In this document: positions 16,861-25,188 of the stretch, piece after piece
Numbering within the stretch: position 1 is the stretch's first letter
How the letters are laid out: every line of letters starts with the position of its first letter
Assembly: GCF_900188425.1 (NCBI RefSeq)
Contig: NZ_FZON01000024.1
Location: 1-64,000, forward strand
Direction: 5' to 3'
Source: Antarctobacter heliothermus
Lineage (GTDB): Bacteria > Pseudomonadota > Alphaproteobacteria > Rhodobacterales > Rhodobacteraceae
Length of the DNA stretch: 64,000 nucleotides
Translations under genes and position numbers: made by a program
The notes under the pieces: model-generated
What the model was told of the DNA's origin: nothing
What the model saw: the letters and a program-made list of their open reading frames with translations, nothing else
Databases searched by the model: none

Positions 16861-17898
16861 CTAGATGATTTCGTCTTCGTCGTACAAGGGCGGCGCGTCC
16901 AGATCGTCCTCGAACCGTTCCGCCGCCGCCTCGGCCCGAGCCATTTCGCGCGGTTCAGCGACATGAAACAGGGCATCGCCCTCATTGACCACGGGCAGGT
17001 CCGACCGGCCGATCACGATTCCGGTGACATCTGCCAACACTTCTGCCTCACGCTCTCCGAACGGGTCGGACACCACGCCAAGCACTTGACCTTTTTCAAC
17101 AAAATCGCCGCGCCGCTTCAGTGTGCGCAGCAGTCCGCCAGACGGCGCGCGCATCCAGGAGGACCGCTCGCAATAGACCGATGCGCCGCGCGCCCGTGGC
17201 ACACCGCGCCCGGTGATCATCTCCAGCTTGGCCATGACCCGCAGAATGCCCGCGACCCCGGTCCGCGCCGCATGTTCGTCAAACCGCAGCCCCTCCCCGG
17301 CTTCGAACAGCAGCAGATCCACTCCCGCCTCGGACGCGGCCAACCGCAGCGATCCTTCGCGCGTCTTGGAGGTCATTGTCACCGGCGCGGCAAAGACCTC
17401 GCCCAGCTCGCGCAGACGCGGATTGCCGGGGGTCAGGCGGATTTGCGGCAGGTTCGTCCGGCCCACGGCCGCGGAATGCAGATCAATGCCAACGTCGCAG
17501 CGTGTCACGATCTCGGTCAGAAACAGATGCGCCAGCCGCGCTGCCAGAGACCCCGCAGGAGAACCCGGAAAACACCGGTTCAGGTCGCGCCGATCCGGCA
17601 GATACCGCGATCTGTTGATAAACCCGAATGAGTTCACAATCGGCACAGCCACCAGCGTACCAGACATCCGCGATAGCGGCGCGGCACGCAACAGACGCCG
17701 CACGATCTCTGCCCCGATGACCTCATCGCCGTGAACGCCGGCAGAGACAAACATCACGGGGCCGGGCCGCTTGGAGTGTATGACGTGGGCCGACAGCGTG
17801 ACCGGTGAATGATCCGACAACACCGAAACCGGCAAGTCCACCGTGCGCCGACTGCCAGCCGCAATGGACTCATCCCCAAGGATGAAGGGTTCTCTCAT
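16861..17898 (-). CDS. Succinylglutamate desuccinylase/aspartoacylase family protein
   Basis: A 345-residue zinc carboxypeptidase-like deacylase. Zinc ligands are visible in VSAGVHGDEVIGAEI (His, Glu) and IDLHSAAVG (His), with RDLNRCFPG supplying the conserved substrate Arg. The C-terminal half (about 255-345) is a beta-rich segment (GDFVEKGQVLGVVSDPFGE) common in the M14-like AstE/Aspa relatives. The start at 17898 has a near-perfect AGGAGGTG. The natural substrate is not predictable; many homologues sit next to RimK-type ligases, which are not seen here. Confidence 0.87.
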   Translation of the reverse strand: MREPFILGDESIAAGSRRTVDLPVSVLSDHSPVTLSAHVIHSKRPGPVMFVSAGVHGDEVIGAEIVRRLLRAAPLSRMSGTLVAVPIVNSFGFINRSRYLPDRRDLNRCFPGSPAGSLAARLAHLFLTEIVTRCDVGIDLHSAAVGRTNLPQIRLTPGNPRLRELGEVFAAPVTMTSKTREGSLRLAASEAGVDLLLFEAGEGLRFDEHAARTGVAGILRVMAKLEMITGRGVPRARGASVYCERSSWMRAPSGGLLRTLKRRGDFVEKGQVLGVVSDPFGEREAEVLADVTGIVIGRSDLPVVNEGDALFHVAEPREMARAEAAAERFEDDLDAPPLYDEDEII

Positions 17899-17966
17899 GA
17901 CCGCACCTCCTGCCTTTCGGATTAGGCGCGGCGCGCGGTTTAGGCAAGCACCGGGACGCACAAATA

Positions 17967-17995
17967 AAGAGGGCGCCCCAATGGGACGCCCTCAA
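17967..17995 (-). terminator. Terminator of the peroxiredoxin gene
   Basis: GAGGGCG-CCC (17969-17979) pairs with GGG-CGCCCTC (17983-17993). On the minus strand TTTATTTG follows. It lies about 30 bp after the peroxiredoxin stop. Confidence 0.75.
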
Positions 17996-18020
17996 GGTCG
18001 CGCGGATCAGGGATCAATGA

Positions 18021-18674
18021 TCAGGCAGGCATCTTTGTCGTGCGCAGATAGGGCAGCACGGCATTGACCTCACCGAACTTTTCCTTGGCCTGCTCGTCGT
18101 TCAGGGACATCGCCACGATCACGTCCTGCCCGTATTCCCAGTTCGCCGGGGTTGCGATCGGGGTCTCATAGGTGGCTTGCAGCGCGTCCAGTGCGCGCAG
18201 CACTTCGGCAAAGTTGCGGCCCACCGACATCGGGTAGGTCATCATCAGCTGCACCTTCTTGTTCGGTGCAATGATAAAGACAGAGCGCACGGTGGCGCTG
18301 TCCGCCGGGGTGCGGCCATCGGGCAGGTAGGCGTCGGCGGGCAGCATGTCCAGCGCCTTGGCCACCGCCAGATCCTCATCCGCGATGATCGGGAAACCGG
18401 CGGGCGCGCCGGATGTCTTTTCGATGTCGCCTTTCCACTGCTTGTGCTCGTCCACACCGTCAACGGAAATGCCCATCACCTTGGTGCCGCGCTTGTCCCA
18501 TTCCGCCGCCAGTTGCGCCACGGCGCCGAACTCGGTGGTGCAGACCGGGGTGAAATCCTTGGGGTGCGAAAACAGGATCGCCCAGCTGTCGCCGATCCAG
18601 TCATGCAGCACGACCTCTCCCAGATCGGTTGTCACGGTGAGGTTGGGGATCACGTCGTTGATACGCAGTGCCAT
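18021..18674 (-). CDS. 1-Cys peroxiredoxin (Prx6 type)
   Basis: A 217-residue thiol peroxidase that reduces H2O2 and organic peroxides in the cytoplasm. The peroxidatic Cys45 sits in SHPKDFTPVCTTEFG, and the Prx6-type C-terminal domain (about 165-217) is present. Prx6 members lack the resolving Cys of 2-Cys enzymes and need an external thiol. The start at 18674 is preceded by AAAGGACATCTTACC. The 193-bp region shared with the divergent aldehyde dehydrogenase gene contains an AT-rich segment (AGATATATTCT near 18726-18736), likely its promoter. A terminator follows. Confidence 0.93.
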   Translation of the reverse strand: MALRINDVIPNLTVTTDLGEVVLHDWIGDSWAILFSHPKDFTPVCTTEFGAVAQLAAEWDKRGTKVMGISVDGVDEHKQWKGDIEKTSGAPAGFPIIADEDLAVAKALDMLPADAYLPDGRTPADSATVRSVFIIAPNKKVQLMMTYPMSVGRNFAEVLRALDALQATYETPIATPANWEYGQDVIVAMSLNDEQAKEKFGEVNAVLPYLRTTKMPA

Positions 18675-18867
18675 GGTAAGATGTCCTTTCCTGTCCGAAA
18701 AACTCGGGTTTGGCTTACAGGGCTTAGATATATTCTGATAAAGAGATGTAAAGCCCCGCCTTGCACCCCGACGGGCGGGGTGACAGAGTGCCGCAAAATC
18801 GGCCGCCGCCTTGTAGGTATGATCCCAAGGACCACATGTCGATAGCTTTCAACGCAGGAGTAGAGCG

Positions 18868-20307
18868 ATGATCGAGAAACGCCAATTCTATATCAATGGC
18901 GCCTGGGTAGAGGCGCTGGCCGGCACGGCGCATGACGTGATCGACCCGTCGACCGAAGAGGCCTGCGCGGTGATCTCCCTTGGCGGCGAGGCCGACACCA
19001 ACGCCGCCGTGGCTGCCGCCAAGGCCGCCCTTCCCGGCTGGATGGCAACCCCTGTCGAGGACCGCATCGCCGCGCTGGAACGGGTGTACGCAGCCTACAA
19101 GGCGCGGGTCGCGGATCTGGGCCCTGCAATCAGCATGGAGATGGGAGCCCCCATCGACATGGCGTCCTCACAACAGGTCGGGGCCGGGCTGTACCACCTC
19201 AAGAACTTCATCACCGCCGCCAAAGCGTTCCCGTGGGAGGCGCCCCTGGGCGATCACGCCCCGAATGATCGCATCATCCATGAGGCCGTCGGCGTTTGCG
19301 CCCTGATCACGCCGTGGAACTGGCCGATGAACCAGATCACGCTCAAGGTCGGTGCGGCACTGGTGGCGGGCAACACGATGGTGCTGAAGCCGTCCGAGGA
19401 AAGCCCGCTGGACGCGATGATCTTTGCCGAGATCATGGACGCCGCAGACCTGCCGCCGGGGGTCTTCAACCTTGTGAACGGCGATGGCGCGGGCGTTGGC
19501 AGCCAGCTTTCGTCGCATCCGGACGTGGATATGGTCAGCTTTACCGGCTCGACCCGCGCCGGGCGGCTGATCTCGATCGCGGCCGCTGACACGCTCAAAC
19601 GCGTGCATCTGGAACTGGGCGGCAAGGGTGCGAACCTTGTGTTTGCCGATGCGGACGAAAAGGCGGTCAAGCGCGGCGTCCTGCACATGATGAACAACAC
19701 CGGGCAAAGCTGTAATGCACCCAGCCGCATGGTGGTCGAGGCGTCGCGCTATGACGCCGCCGTGGAAGAGGCGGCAGCGGTTGCTGGCAAGGTCACCGTT
19801 GGCCCCGCCTCTGAGGAGGGGCGCCACATCGGGCCCGTTGTGAACGGCAGCCAGTGGGAAAAGATCCAGGCGCTGATCGAAAAGGGCATCGCCGAAGGGG
19901 CGCGTCTGGTTGCGGGCGGTCCGGGGCGGCCCGAGGGCTTCAACAAGGGGTTCTATGTGCGGCCCACCGTCTTTGCCGACGTGACCAACGACATGACCAT
20001 CGCGCAGGAGGAAATCTTTGGCCCGGTGCTGTCGATCCTGAAGTTCGAGAGCGAAGAAGAGGCAGTTCAGATCGCCAACGATACGCCCTATGGGCTGACC
20101 AATTACGTTCAGAGTTCCGACCCTGAGCGGCGTCAGCGTTTGGCGCGGCAGTTGCGGTCCGGCATGGTCGAGATGAATGGAGAGAGCCGTGGTGCGGGCG
20201 CGCCCTTTGGCGGCATGAAAATGTCGGGCAATGGCCGCGAGGGTGGCAGCTGGGGCATCCATGACTTTGTCGAGGTGAAAGCCGTCTCTGGCTGGGCTGC
20301 TGAATAA
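18868..20307 (+). CDS. Aldehyde dehydrogenase family protein
   Basis: A 479-residue NAD(P)-dependent aldehyde dehydrogenase. Cofactor and catalytic motifs are intact: LITPWNWPMNQITLKVGAAL, LKPSEESP, VSFTGSTRAGRLI, general base Glu249 in HLELGGKGAN and nucleophile Cys282 in NNTGQSCNAPSR, with EEIFGPVLSI at about 385. Resembles the broad-specificity group (betaine-aldehyde or aliphatic aldehydes); the exact substrate cannot be told. Divergent from the peroxiredoxin gene. A palindromic element and a terminator follow. Confidence 0.93.
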   Translation: MIEKRQFYINGAWVEALAGTAHDVIDPSTEEACAVISLGGEADTNAAVAAAKAALPGWMATPVEDRIAALERVYAAYKARVADLGPAISMEMGAPIDMASSQQVGAGLYHLKNFITAAKAFPWEAPLGDHAPNDRIIHEAVGVCALITPWNWPMNQITLKVGAALVAGNTMVLKPSEESPLDAMIFAEIMDAADLPPGVFNLVNGDGAGVGSQLSSHPDVDMVSFTGSTRAGRLISIAAADTLKRVHLELGGKGANLVFADADEKAVKRGVLHMMNNTGQSCNAPSRMVVEASRYDAAVEEAAAVAGKVTVGPASEEGRHIGPVVNGSQWEKIQALIEKGIAEGARLVAGGPGRPEGFNKGFYVRPTVFADVTNDMTIAQEEIFGPVLSILKFESEEEAVQIANDTPYGLTNYVQSSDPERRQRLARQLRSGMVEMNGESRGAGAPFGGMKMSGNGREGGSWGIHDFVEVKAVSGWAAE

Positions 20308-20319
20308 AGCACCCGCCCT

Positions 20320-20395
20320 AAGGCTGTCCACGCGTGGACAGCCTTGCGACTACGAAATATCAATGGGTTACAGAGGCGTTTTAACGAATACTTAG
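20320..20395 (+). repeat. Palindrome-plus-box element, copy A
   Basis: A perfect 26-bp palindrome (20320-20345, half-site GGCTGTCCACG) is followed, 26.5 bp from its centre, by the block ATCAATGGGTTACAGAGGCG and then TTTTAACG...TTAGG. A second copy with the same order and spacing lies at 35010-35085. It sits between the aldehyde dehydrogenase stop and a terminator. Function unknown. Confidence 0.85.
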
Positions 20396-20397
20396 GA

Positions 20398-20426
20398 AAC
20401 CGGGCCTTGTGAGGGGCCCGGTTTTT
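20398..20426 (+). terminator. Rho-independent terminator after the aldehyde dehydrogenase gene
   Basis: AACCGGGCC (20398-20406) pairs with GGCCCGGTT (20415-20423) and is followed by TTTTT within 20422-20426. Confidence 0.85.
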
Positions 20427-20511
20427 GCATCTTCAATGCACCCCGGAGGCACGTTCGCACTGATGACGTCGGTGTCCGAATTTCAGGCGGGGAGCACATA
20501 CCTCCCGACTG

Positions 20512-20799
20512 TCAGTAGCCGGGTCCGACCCAGCCGGAATAGCTCTCGCCTTCGTCATTTTTTGCCGTGCAAAGGGTGCCGACCGGGCGCGGCGCGCCGC
20601 TCAGCGGAGTGCGAAAGGATTCGTTCACGCAGCGGTCTCCCTTGTCGGTGACATGCAGGCACTCGCCAACGATCTGGATGAAGCCCGGACCGCAGTAATC
20701 CGAGCATCCCGCTTCGACGCAGGTCTGGGCGGCCGACGGCGAGGGCATCGCACCGACCGACGCCGCGAGCACCGCAAAAGATAAAAATTTCCTGATCAT
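20512..20799 (-). CDS. Small secreted cysteine-rich protein, unknown
   Basis: A 95-residue protein with a signal peptide (MIRKFLSFAVLAASVGAMPS, cleavage near AAQ) and a short mature part with six cysteines: TCVEAGCSDYCGPGF, GECLHVTDKGDRCVNES and TLCTAKNDEG. The even number suggests disulfide bonding in the periplasm or outside the cell. The start at 20799 is chosen because AAAGGA lies about 8 bases before it; a Met 5 codons earlier is possible. No family recognised. Another small secreted protein gene lies 71 bp upstream on the same strand. Confidence 0.65.
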   Translation of the reverse strand: MIRKFLSFAVLAASVGAMPSPSAAQTCVEAGCSDYCGPGFIQIVGECLHVTDKGDRCVNESFRTPLSGAPRPVGTLCTAKNDEGESYSGWVGPGY

Positions 20800-20870
20800 G
20801 TTAATTCCTTTCATCTGGAGCATTCCCGTCAACGGAACCCGAGTGCGTGGACCACGCGAATTCCTGACGC

Positions 20871-21209
20871 TCAGTACCCAGAGCAAACAGAGGCGCTTAA
20901 TGAGACGAGTGCTTGGCGCGGGACAGACTGGGTGCCTGGGTAATCCTGGTGGACCGCCCCCCAGCTCCACGTTGGTGAGGCACCACATCTGATGGTCAGA
21001 GCGCCACCGAAATCCCCCACCTTGCCTTCGCCTTTGACAGTCACAGAGCAAGACCCGTCGGCGTTGGAATTCACGTTTTCGACCCACCAGTTCTGACTGT
21101 AGACACCTTCGAGGTCTTCGGTATAAGCCCCTCCTCCCCAGCAGGCCGCGTTTGCCGCTGATGAAGCAAATGCCCCGATCAGCAAAGCAATTGTAAGTCT
21201 GAAGGTCAT
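20871..21209 (-). CDS. Small secreted protein, unknown
   Basis: A 112-residue protein with a clear signal peptide (MTFRLTIALLIGAFASSAAN, cleavage near ANA) and a mature domain with three cysteines: AACWGGGAYTEDLEGVYSQN, ADGSCSVTVKGEGKVGDFGG, then LTIRCGASP. Short beta-strand-like stretches suggest a small beta-sandwich. GGGGAG precedes the chosen start at 21209. No family recognised. It may be cotranscribed with the cysteine-rich gene downstream. Confidence 0.6.
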   Translation of the reverse strand: MTFRLTIALLIGAFASSAANAACWGGGAYTEDLEGVYSQNWWVENVNSNADGSCSVTVKGEGKVGDFGGALTIRCGASPTWSWGAVHQDYPGTQSVPRQALVSLSASVCSGY

Positions 21210-21448
21210 GTTGTCCGCTCCCCATTCCAGGTTGCGCAAAGCCAAGAGGCCGCAACCGAAAGGCGCAAACACCGCTGCTTTGGCCGACATTCCCTAGCGG
21301 AATGCCCCCTTTCGATTAAGGGGCAAGGGTGCGCACCGGTCAAGATTCCTGTGCGTATCTCATGGCAGCCCTCTGGGGCGGCCTGCGGGATAGCGTGGCA
21401 TATGGTGACGCCGCTTGGGTGTGCTTCTGGGTGAGGTCCGGGACGGGT

Positions 21449-22093
21449 CTAGAACGGCGGCGGGGCGCGGAATCTCATGCCTTTGCCGCTTTCGGGATGG
21501 TTCACGCGCAGTTCCTCGGCGTGCAGCATCATGCGGGGGTATTGATCCGCCGTCTCTGGCGCATAGAGCGTATCGCCAAGGATCGGATGGCCCAGCGCCA
21601 GCGTATGCACCCGCAACTGGTGGCTGCGGCCCGTGTGCGGGAACAGCCGCACGCGGGTTTCCGTGTCCGAGGCTTTCAGCACCTTCCAGAGGGTCAGGGA
21701 GGGCTTGCCCGTCTCGTGGCAGACCATCTGCCGGGGCCGGTTGGGCCAGTCGACGATCAGCGGCAGGTCCACCTCTCCCTTTGAGGGCTGTAGCCGTCCT
21801 TGCAGACGGGCCAGATAGGTTTTTTTCGTCTTGCGGGTTTCAAACTGAAGGTTGAGGTGCCGCTGCGCATGCGGCGTCAGGGCAAAGACCATCACGCCCG
21901 ATGTGTCCCGGTCCAGCCGGTGCACCAGCCGCGCGGTGGGAAACGCCTTTTCCAGACGGTGCAGCAGGCAATCCTGCAGGTCTTCGGTCTTGCCCGGGAC
22001 GGACAACAGGCCGGCGGGTTTGTCGACAAGCAGCAGGTCGCTGTCCTCATACAGGACAGGGATTTCGCCGGAGGGAGGATTGTATTCGGACAT
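21449..22093 (-). CDS. RluA-family RNA pseudouridine synthase
   Basis: A 214-residue pseudouridine synthase of the short RluA type, without an S4 domain. The catalytic motif is VHRLDRDTSGVMVFAL with Asp61; supporting motifs are LLVDKPAGLLSVPGKTED at the N-terminus and GRSHQLRVHTLALGHPILGD towards the C-terminus. RluA-like enzymes modify uridines in 23S rRNA or tRNA; the size suggests RluA itself, but the target site cannot be assigned by sequence alone. Monocistronic. Confidence 0.92.
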   Translation of the reverse strand: MSEYNPPSGEIPVLYEDSDLLLVDKPAGLLSVPGKTEDLQDCLLHRLEKAFPTARLVHRLDRDTSGVMVFALTPHAQRHLNLQFETRKTKKTYLARLQGRLQPSKGEVDLPLIVDWPNRPRQMVCHETGKPSLTLWKVLKASDTETRVRLFPHTGRSHQLRVHTLALGHPILGDTLYAPETADQYPRMMLHAEELRVNHPESGKGMRFRAPPPF

Positions 22094-22156
22094 CCGCCTC
22101 TGGTGCCAGAGGCCACGCCCCGCCGCAACCCGCCTAAACCGCCGTAGCCCTGGCCG

Positions 22157-22591
22157 CTACAACCCCGGTGTGCCGGTCAGCCTGTAGGCCACGTCATGGG
22201 TGGCGCAATCCTTGAGCACGGCAGAGAAGGTATCCCCGCCCTCCCCGAAGGTGATCGTGACCAGACCCCAGTTACGCGCGGTCTGGCCGTTGGGATCACG
22301 CGCGCCAAGGCCGCAGTCACCGTCTTCGTAGTCGTACCAGATGCCGCCGAAGGTCTTGCCCGACAATTCGTCAAGTGTGTGCAACTGGCTGGTCCCGTCG
22401 ACGAAGATCTTGAACGTGGGGTCGATATCCGAAGAGGACCCGACAAAGAACTGGTAGACGCTGTAGGTTTCGACGGTGGTTTCCCAGTAGAGGGTGCCCA
22501 TGTCGGTTTCCCACCAGATATCGGCGCGGACGGGGGCGGCGAGCAGGGCCGCCCCGACCGCCCCGGCGATGAGGGTCTTGGTGGTGATCAT
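22157..22591 (-). CDS. Hypothetical secreted protein
   Basis: A 144-residue protein with a signal peptide (MITTKTLIAGAVGAALLAAP, cleavage near VRA-D). The mature part is rich in aromatics and acidic residues (DIWWETDMGTLYWETTVETY; FGGIWYDYEDGDCGLGARD) with two cysteines. The repeated W/Y-E pattern suggests a beta-rich periplasmic protein. No family recognised. It lies between the pseudouridine synthase and dehydrogenase genes on the same strand, with no overlap. Confidence 0.7.
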   Translation of the reverse strand: MITTKTLIAGAVGAALLAAPVRADIWWETDMGTLYWETTVETYSVYQFFVGSSSDIDPTFKIFVDGTSQLHTLDELSGKTFGGIWYDYEDGDCGLGARDPNGQTARNWGLVTITFGEGGDTFSAVLKDCATHDVAYRLTGTPGL

Positions 22592-22670
22592 GGTGATGGC
22601 CTTTCCCTATGGATCTGTGACGGGTCGTCGACTCGCAGGGTACAGCAGGGAATGGCCCCCGTCGCTGTGT

Positions 22671-25115
22671 TCACAGCTTTACGCGGTCCGATTTCGGGTC
22701 ATAGAGCGGTTTGAGTGAGGGGGTGGCCGGGACGCGGGTGCCCGCCACGTCGATTTCATAGCTGGAGGCAAGGACCTGTTGCGCGGTTTCGCCCTTGCAG
22801 GGGACGTAGCCAAGGCCGATGGCGCCGCCCAGCGTGTGGCCATAGGCGCCAGAGGACAGGTAGCCGACAATCTGGCCATCACGCAGGATCGGCTCATTGT
22901 GGTAGACCAGCGGGTCGGGGTCGTTCAGCAGGAACTGCACCAGACGTTTGTCCAGCCCGGCGTCCTTTTTCGCCAGCACCGCGTCGCGGCCGATGAAGTC
23001 CGGCTTGGCGGTCTTGACGGCAAAGCCCAGCCCGGCCTCCAGCACATGATCCTCGCAGGTGATGTCATGGCCAAAGTGGCGGAACGCCTTTTCGGCGCGG
23101 CAAGTGTCCATGACGTGCATACCGCAGAGTTTCAGGTCAAAGTCCTGTCCTGCGGTGTGGATCGTGTCAAAGACATGGGTCGCCATATCGGCGCTGACGT
23201 AGACCTCCCACCCCAGCTCGCCGACGTAGGTGACGCGGTGCACGCGGGCCTGCCCCATGCCGATGTGGATCTCCTGCGCGGTGCCAAAGGGGTTGGTGGC
23301 ATTGGTGAAATCATTGGGCGACACGGCCTGCATCAGGTCGCGGGCGCGCGGTCCCATGACGGCCAGCACGCCTTCGCCTGCCGTGACATCGGTGATGACC
23401 ACGTTGCGGTCCCCCAGATGGCGGCGCAGCCACGTCTCATCCGCGCGGCGCGTGGCGGCGGGGGTGACGACCAGAAAGGCGGTCTCTGACAGGCGGGTGA
23501 CGGTGACATCCGCCTCTATGCCGCCGCGCGTGTTGAGGAACTGGGTGTAGACGATCTTGCCCACCGGCACCGACATGTCGCCGCCGCAGACGTGGTTGAG
23601 GAAGGATTCGGCATCGCGGCCTTCGATGCGCAGTTTGCCGAAGGAGTACATGTCATACAGGCCGACGTTTTCGCGGATGGCGCGGTGTTCCTGCGCCACG
23701 TTGTCGAACCAGTTCTGGCGGCCCCAAGAGTAGCGGTATGCGCGCTCTTGTCCGGGCTGCGCGTACCAGTTGGCGCGCTCCCACCCGGCGAGTTCGCCAA
23801 AGACCGCGCCGTCTTGGGCCAGCCGGTCGTGGAACGGGGAGCGGCGCAGCCCGCGCGCGGTTTCCTTTTGCCGGTAGGGGAAGTGGTCGGCGTAGAGCAG
23901 GCCAAGGGTTTCGGAGACGCGGTCCGCCAGATAGCGGGTGTTGGTCTGAAAGCCTTGCGAGCGGGCGATGTCCACGTCGCCCAGATCAAAGGGTTTGTCG
24001 CCGTCGTGCATCCATTGCGCCAGCGCCATGCCCGCGCCGCCCGCCGACTGGATCCCGATGGAGTTGAAGCCCGCCGCCACCCAGACGTTTTCGCGCCCCG
24101 GGCACAGCCCCATGTAATAGGCGTTGTCGGGGGTAAAGCTCTCCGGCCCGTTGAAGAAAGTGTGGATGCCCGCCTCGCCCAGCATGGGCATCCGGTTGAC
24201 CGCCTGTTCGAGGATCGGCTCAAAGTGGTCGAAGTCCTCGGGCAGTTGGTCGAATTCGAAGTCTTTGGGGAGGCCGTTCAGCGCCCAAGGCTTTGCGCCC
24301 GGCTCAAACGCGCCCAGCATCAGTTTTCCGGCGTCTTCTTTGTAGTAGGCGCATTCGTCGGGGACGCGCAAGACCGGCAGCTGGGTCAGGCCGGCGATGG
24401 GCTCGGAGACGATGTAGAAATGCTCGCAGGCCTGTAGCGGCACGTCGGTGCCCAGCATGGTGCCGACCTCACGGCCCCACATGCCGGCGCAATTGACCAC
24501 ATGATCGGCGTCGATGGTGCCGGAGGTGCCGTCCTCGGCCTGCCAGTGCACTTGGGTGATCCGCTCTCCCACGGTGGTGACGCCGGTGGCCTTGGTGCGC
24601 TCAGCCACCGTGGCGCCGCGCTGGCGGGCGCCCTTGGCCATGGCCAGCGCAATGTTCGCCGGGTCGCCCTGCCCGTCCTTGGGCAGGTAGACACCGCCCA
24701 GAACGCCGTCGGTGTTGAGATGGGGATATTTCGCAGAAATATCGTCTCTGCCGATCTCGTCGATCTCGACACCAAAAGCGCGGGCCATGGCGGCGGAGCG
24801 GCGGATCTCTTCGTGCCGCTCTGCCGTCAGGGCAACGGTGATGGAGCCCACACGTTTGAAGCCCGTCGCGACGCCGGTTTCACCCTCGAGATTGCCGTAG
24901 AGTTCCTGACTGTATTTCGCCAGCCGGGTCATGTTGGCCGTGGCGCGCAGCTGGGCAATCAGCCCGGCGGCGTGCCATGTGGTGCCGGAGGTGAGCTGTT
25001 TGCGTTCCAGCAGCACCACGTCGGTCCAGCCGAGTTTCGTCAGGTGGTAGGCGACGGAGCAGCCGATGACGCCACCGCCGATGATGACAGCGCGGGCTTT
25101 GGTGGGAAGGGGCAT
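22671..25115 (-). CDS. FAD-dependent dehydrogenase with GcvT domain (dimethylglycine/sarcosine dehydrogenase-like)
   Basis: An 814-residue two-part enzyme. The N-terminal DAO domain (about 1-370) has the FAD motif AVIIGGGVIGCSVAYHLTKL and TSGTTWHAAGLIAQLRA, where the His corresponds to the covalent FAD site of dimethylglycine and sarcosine dehydrogenases. A middle FAO domain and a C-terminal GcvT/folate domain (about 430-810; YTQFLNTRGGIEADVTVTRL, GELGWEVYVSADM) follow. Such enzymes oxidatively demethylate N-methylglycines and pass the methyl carbon to tetrahydrofolate. GGAG lies 10 bases before the start at 25115. Last gene of the methyl-amine operon. Confidence 0.9.
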   Translation of the reverse strand: MPLPTKARAVIIGGGVIGCSVAYHLTKLGWTDVVLLERKQLTSGTTWHAAGLIAQLRATANMTRLAKYSQELYGNLEGETGVATGFKRVGSITVALTAERHEEIRRSAAMARAFGVEIDEIGRDDISAKYPHLNTDGVLGGVYLPKDGQGDPANIALAMAKGARQRGATVAERTKATGVTTVGERITQVHWQAEDGTSGTIDADHVVNCAGMWGREVGTMLGTDVPLQACEHFYIVSEPIAGLTQLPVLRVPDECAYYKEDAGKLMLGAFEPGAKPWALNGLPKDFEFDQLPEDFDHFEPILEQAVNRMPMLGEAGIHTFFNGPESFTPDNAYYMGLCPGRENVWVAAGFNSIGIQSAGGAGMALAQWMHDGDKPFDLGDVDIARSQGFQTNTRYLADRVSETLGLLYADHFPYRQKETARGLRRSPFHDRLAQDGAVFGELAGWERANWYAQPGQERAYRYSWGRQNWFDNVAQEHRAIRENVGLYDMYSFGKLRIEGRDAESFLNHVCGGDMSVPVGKIVYTQFLNTRGGIEADVTVTRLSETAFLVVTPAATRRADETWLRRHLGDRNVVITDVTAGEGVLAVMGPRARDLMQAVSPNDFTNATNPFGTAQEIHIGMGQARVHRVTYVGELGWEVYVSADMATHVFDTIHTAGQDFDLKLCGMHVMDTCRAEKAFRHFGHDITCEDHVLEAGLGFAVKTAKPDFIGRDAVLAKKDAGLDKRLVQFLLNDPDPLVYHNEPILRDGQIVGYLSSGAYGHTLGGAIGLGYVPCKGETAQQVLASSYEIDVAGTRVPATPSLKPLYDPKSDRVKL

Positions 25116-25143
25116 GGCGGGGTCTCCGGTTGCGGACGTCAGA

Positions 25144-25187
25144 GCGCCCTGCGGGCGCAAGAATGGGTATTTTCACAGAGAAGAAAC
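25144..25187 (+). repeat. Intergenic AGAAGAAAC-tail repeat, copy 1
   Basis: A GCGCCC-TGC-GGGCGC hairpin is followed by GGGTATTTTCACAG and AGAAGAAAC. It lies directly after the homocysteine methyltransferase stop, antisense to it. Related copies are at 29620, 30841 and 62474. Confidence 0.7.
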
Positions 25188-25188
25188 A

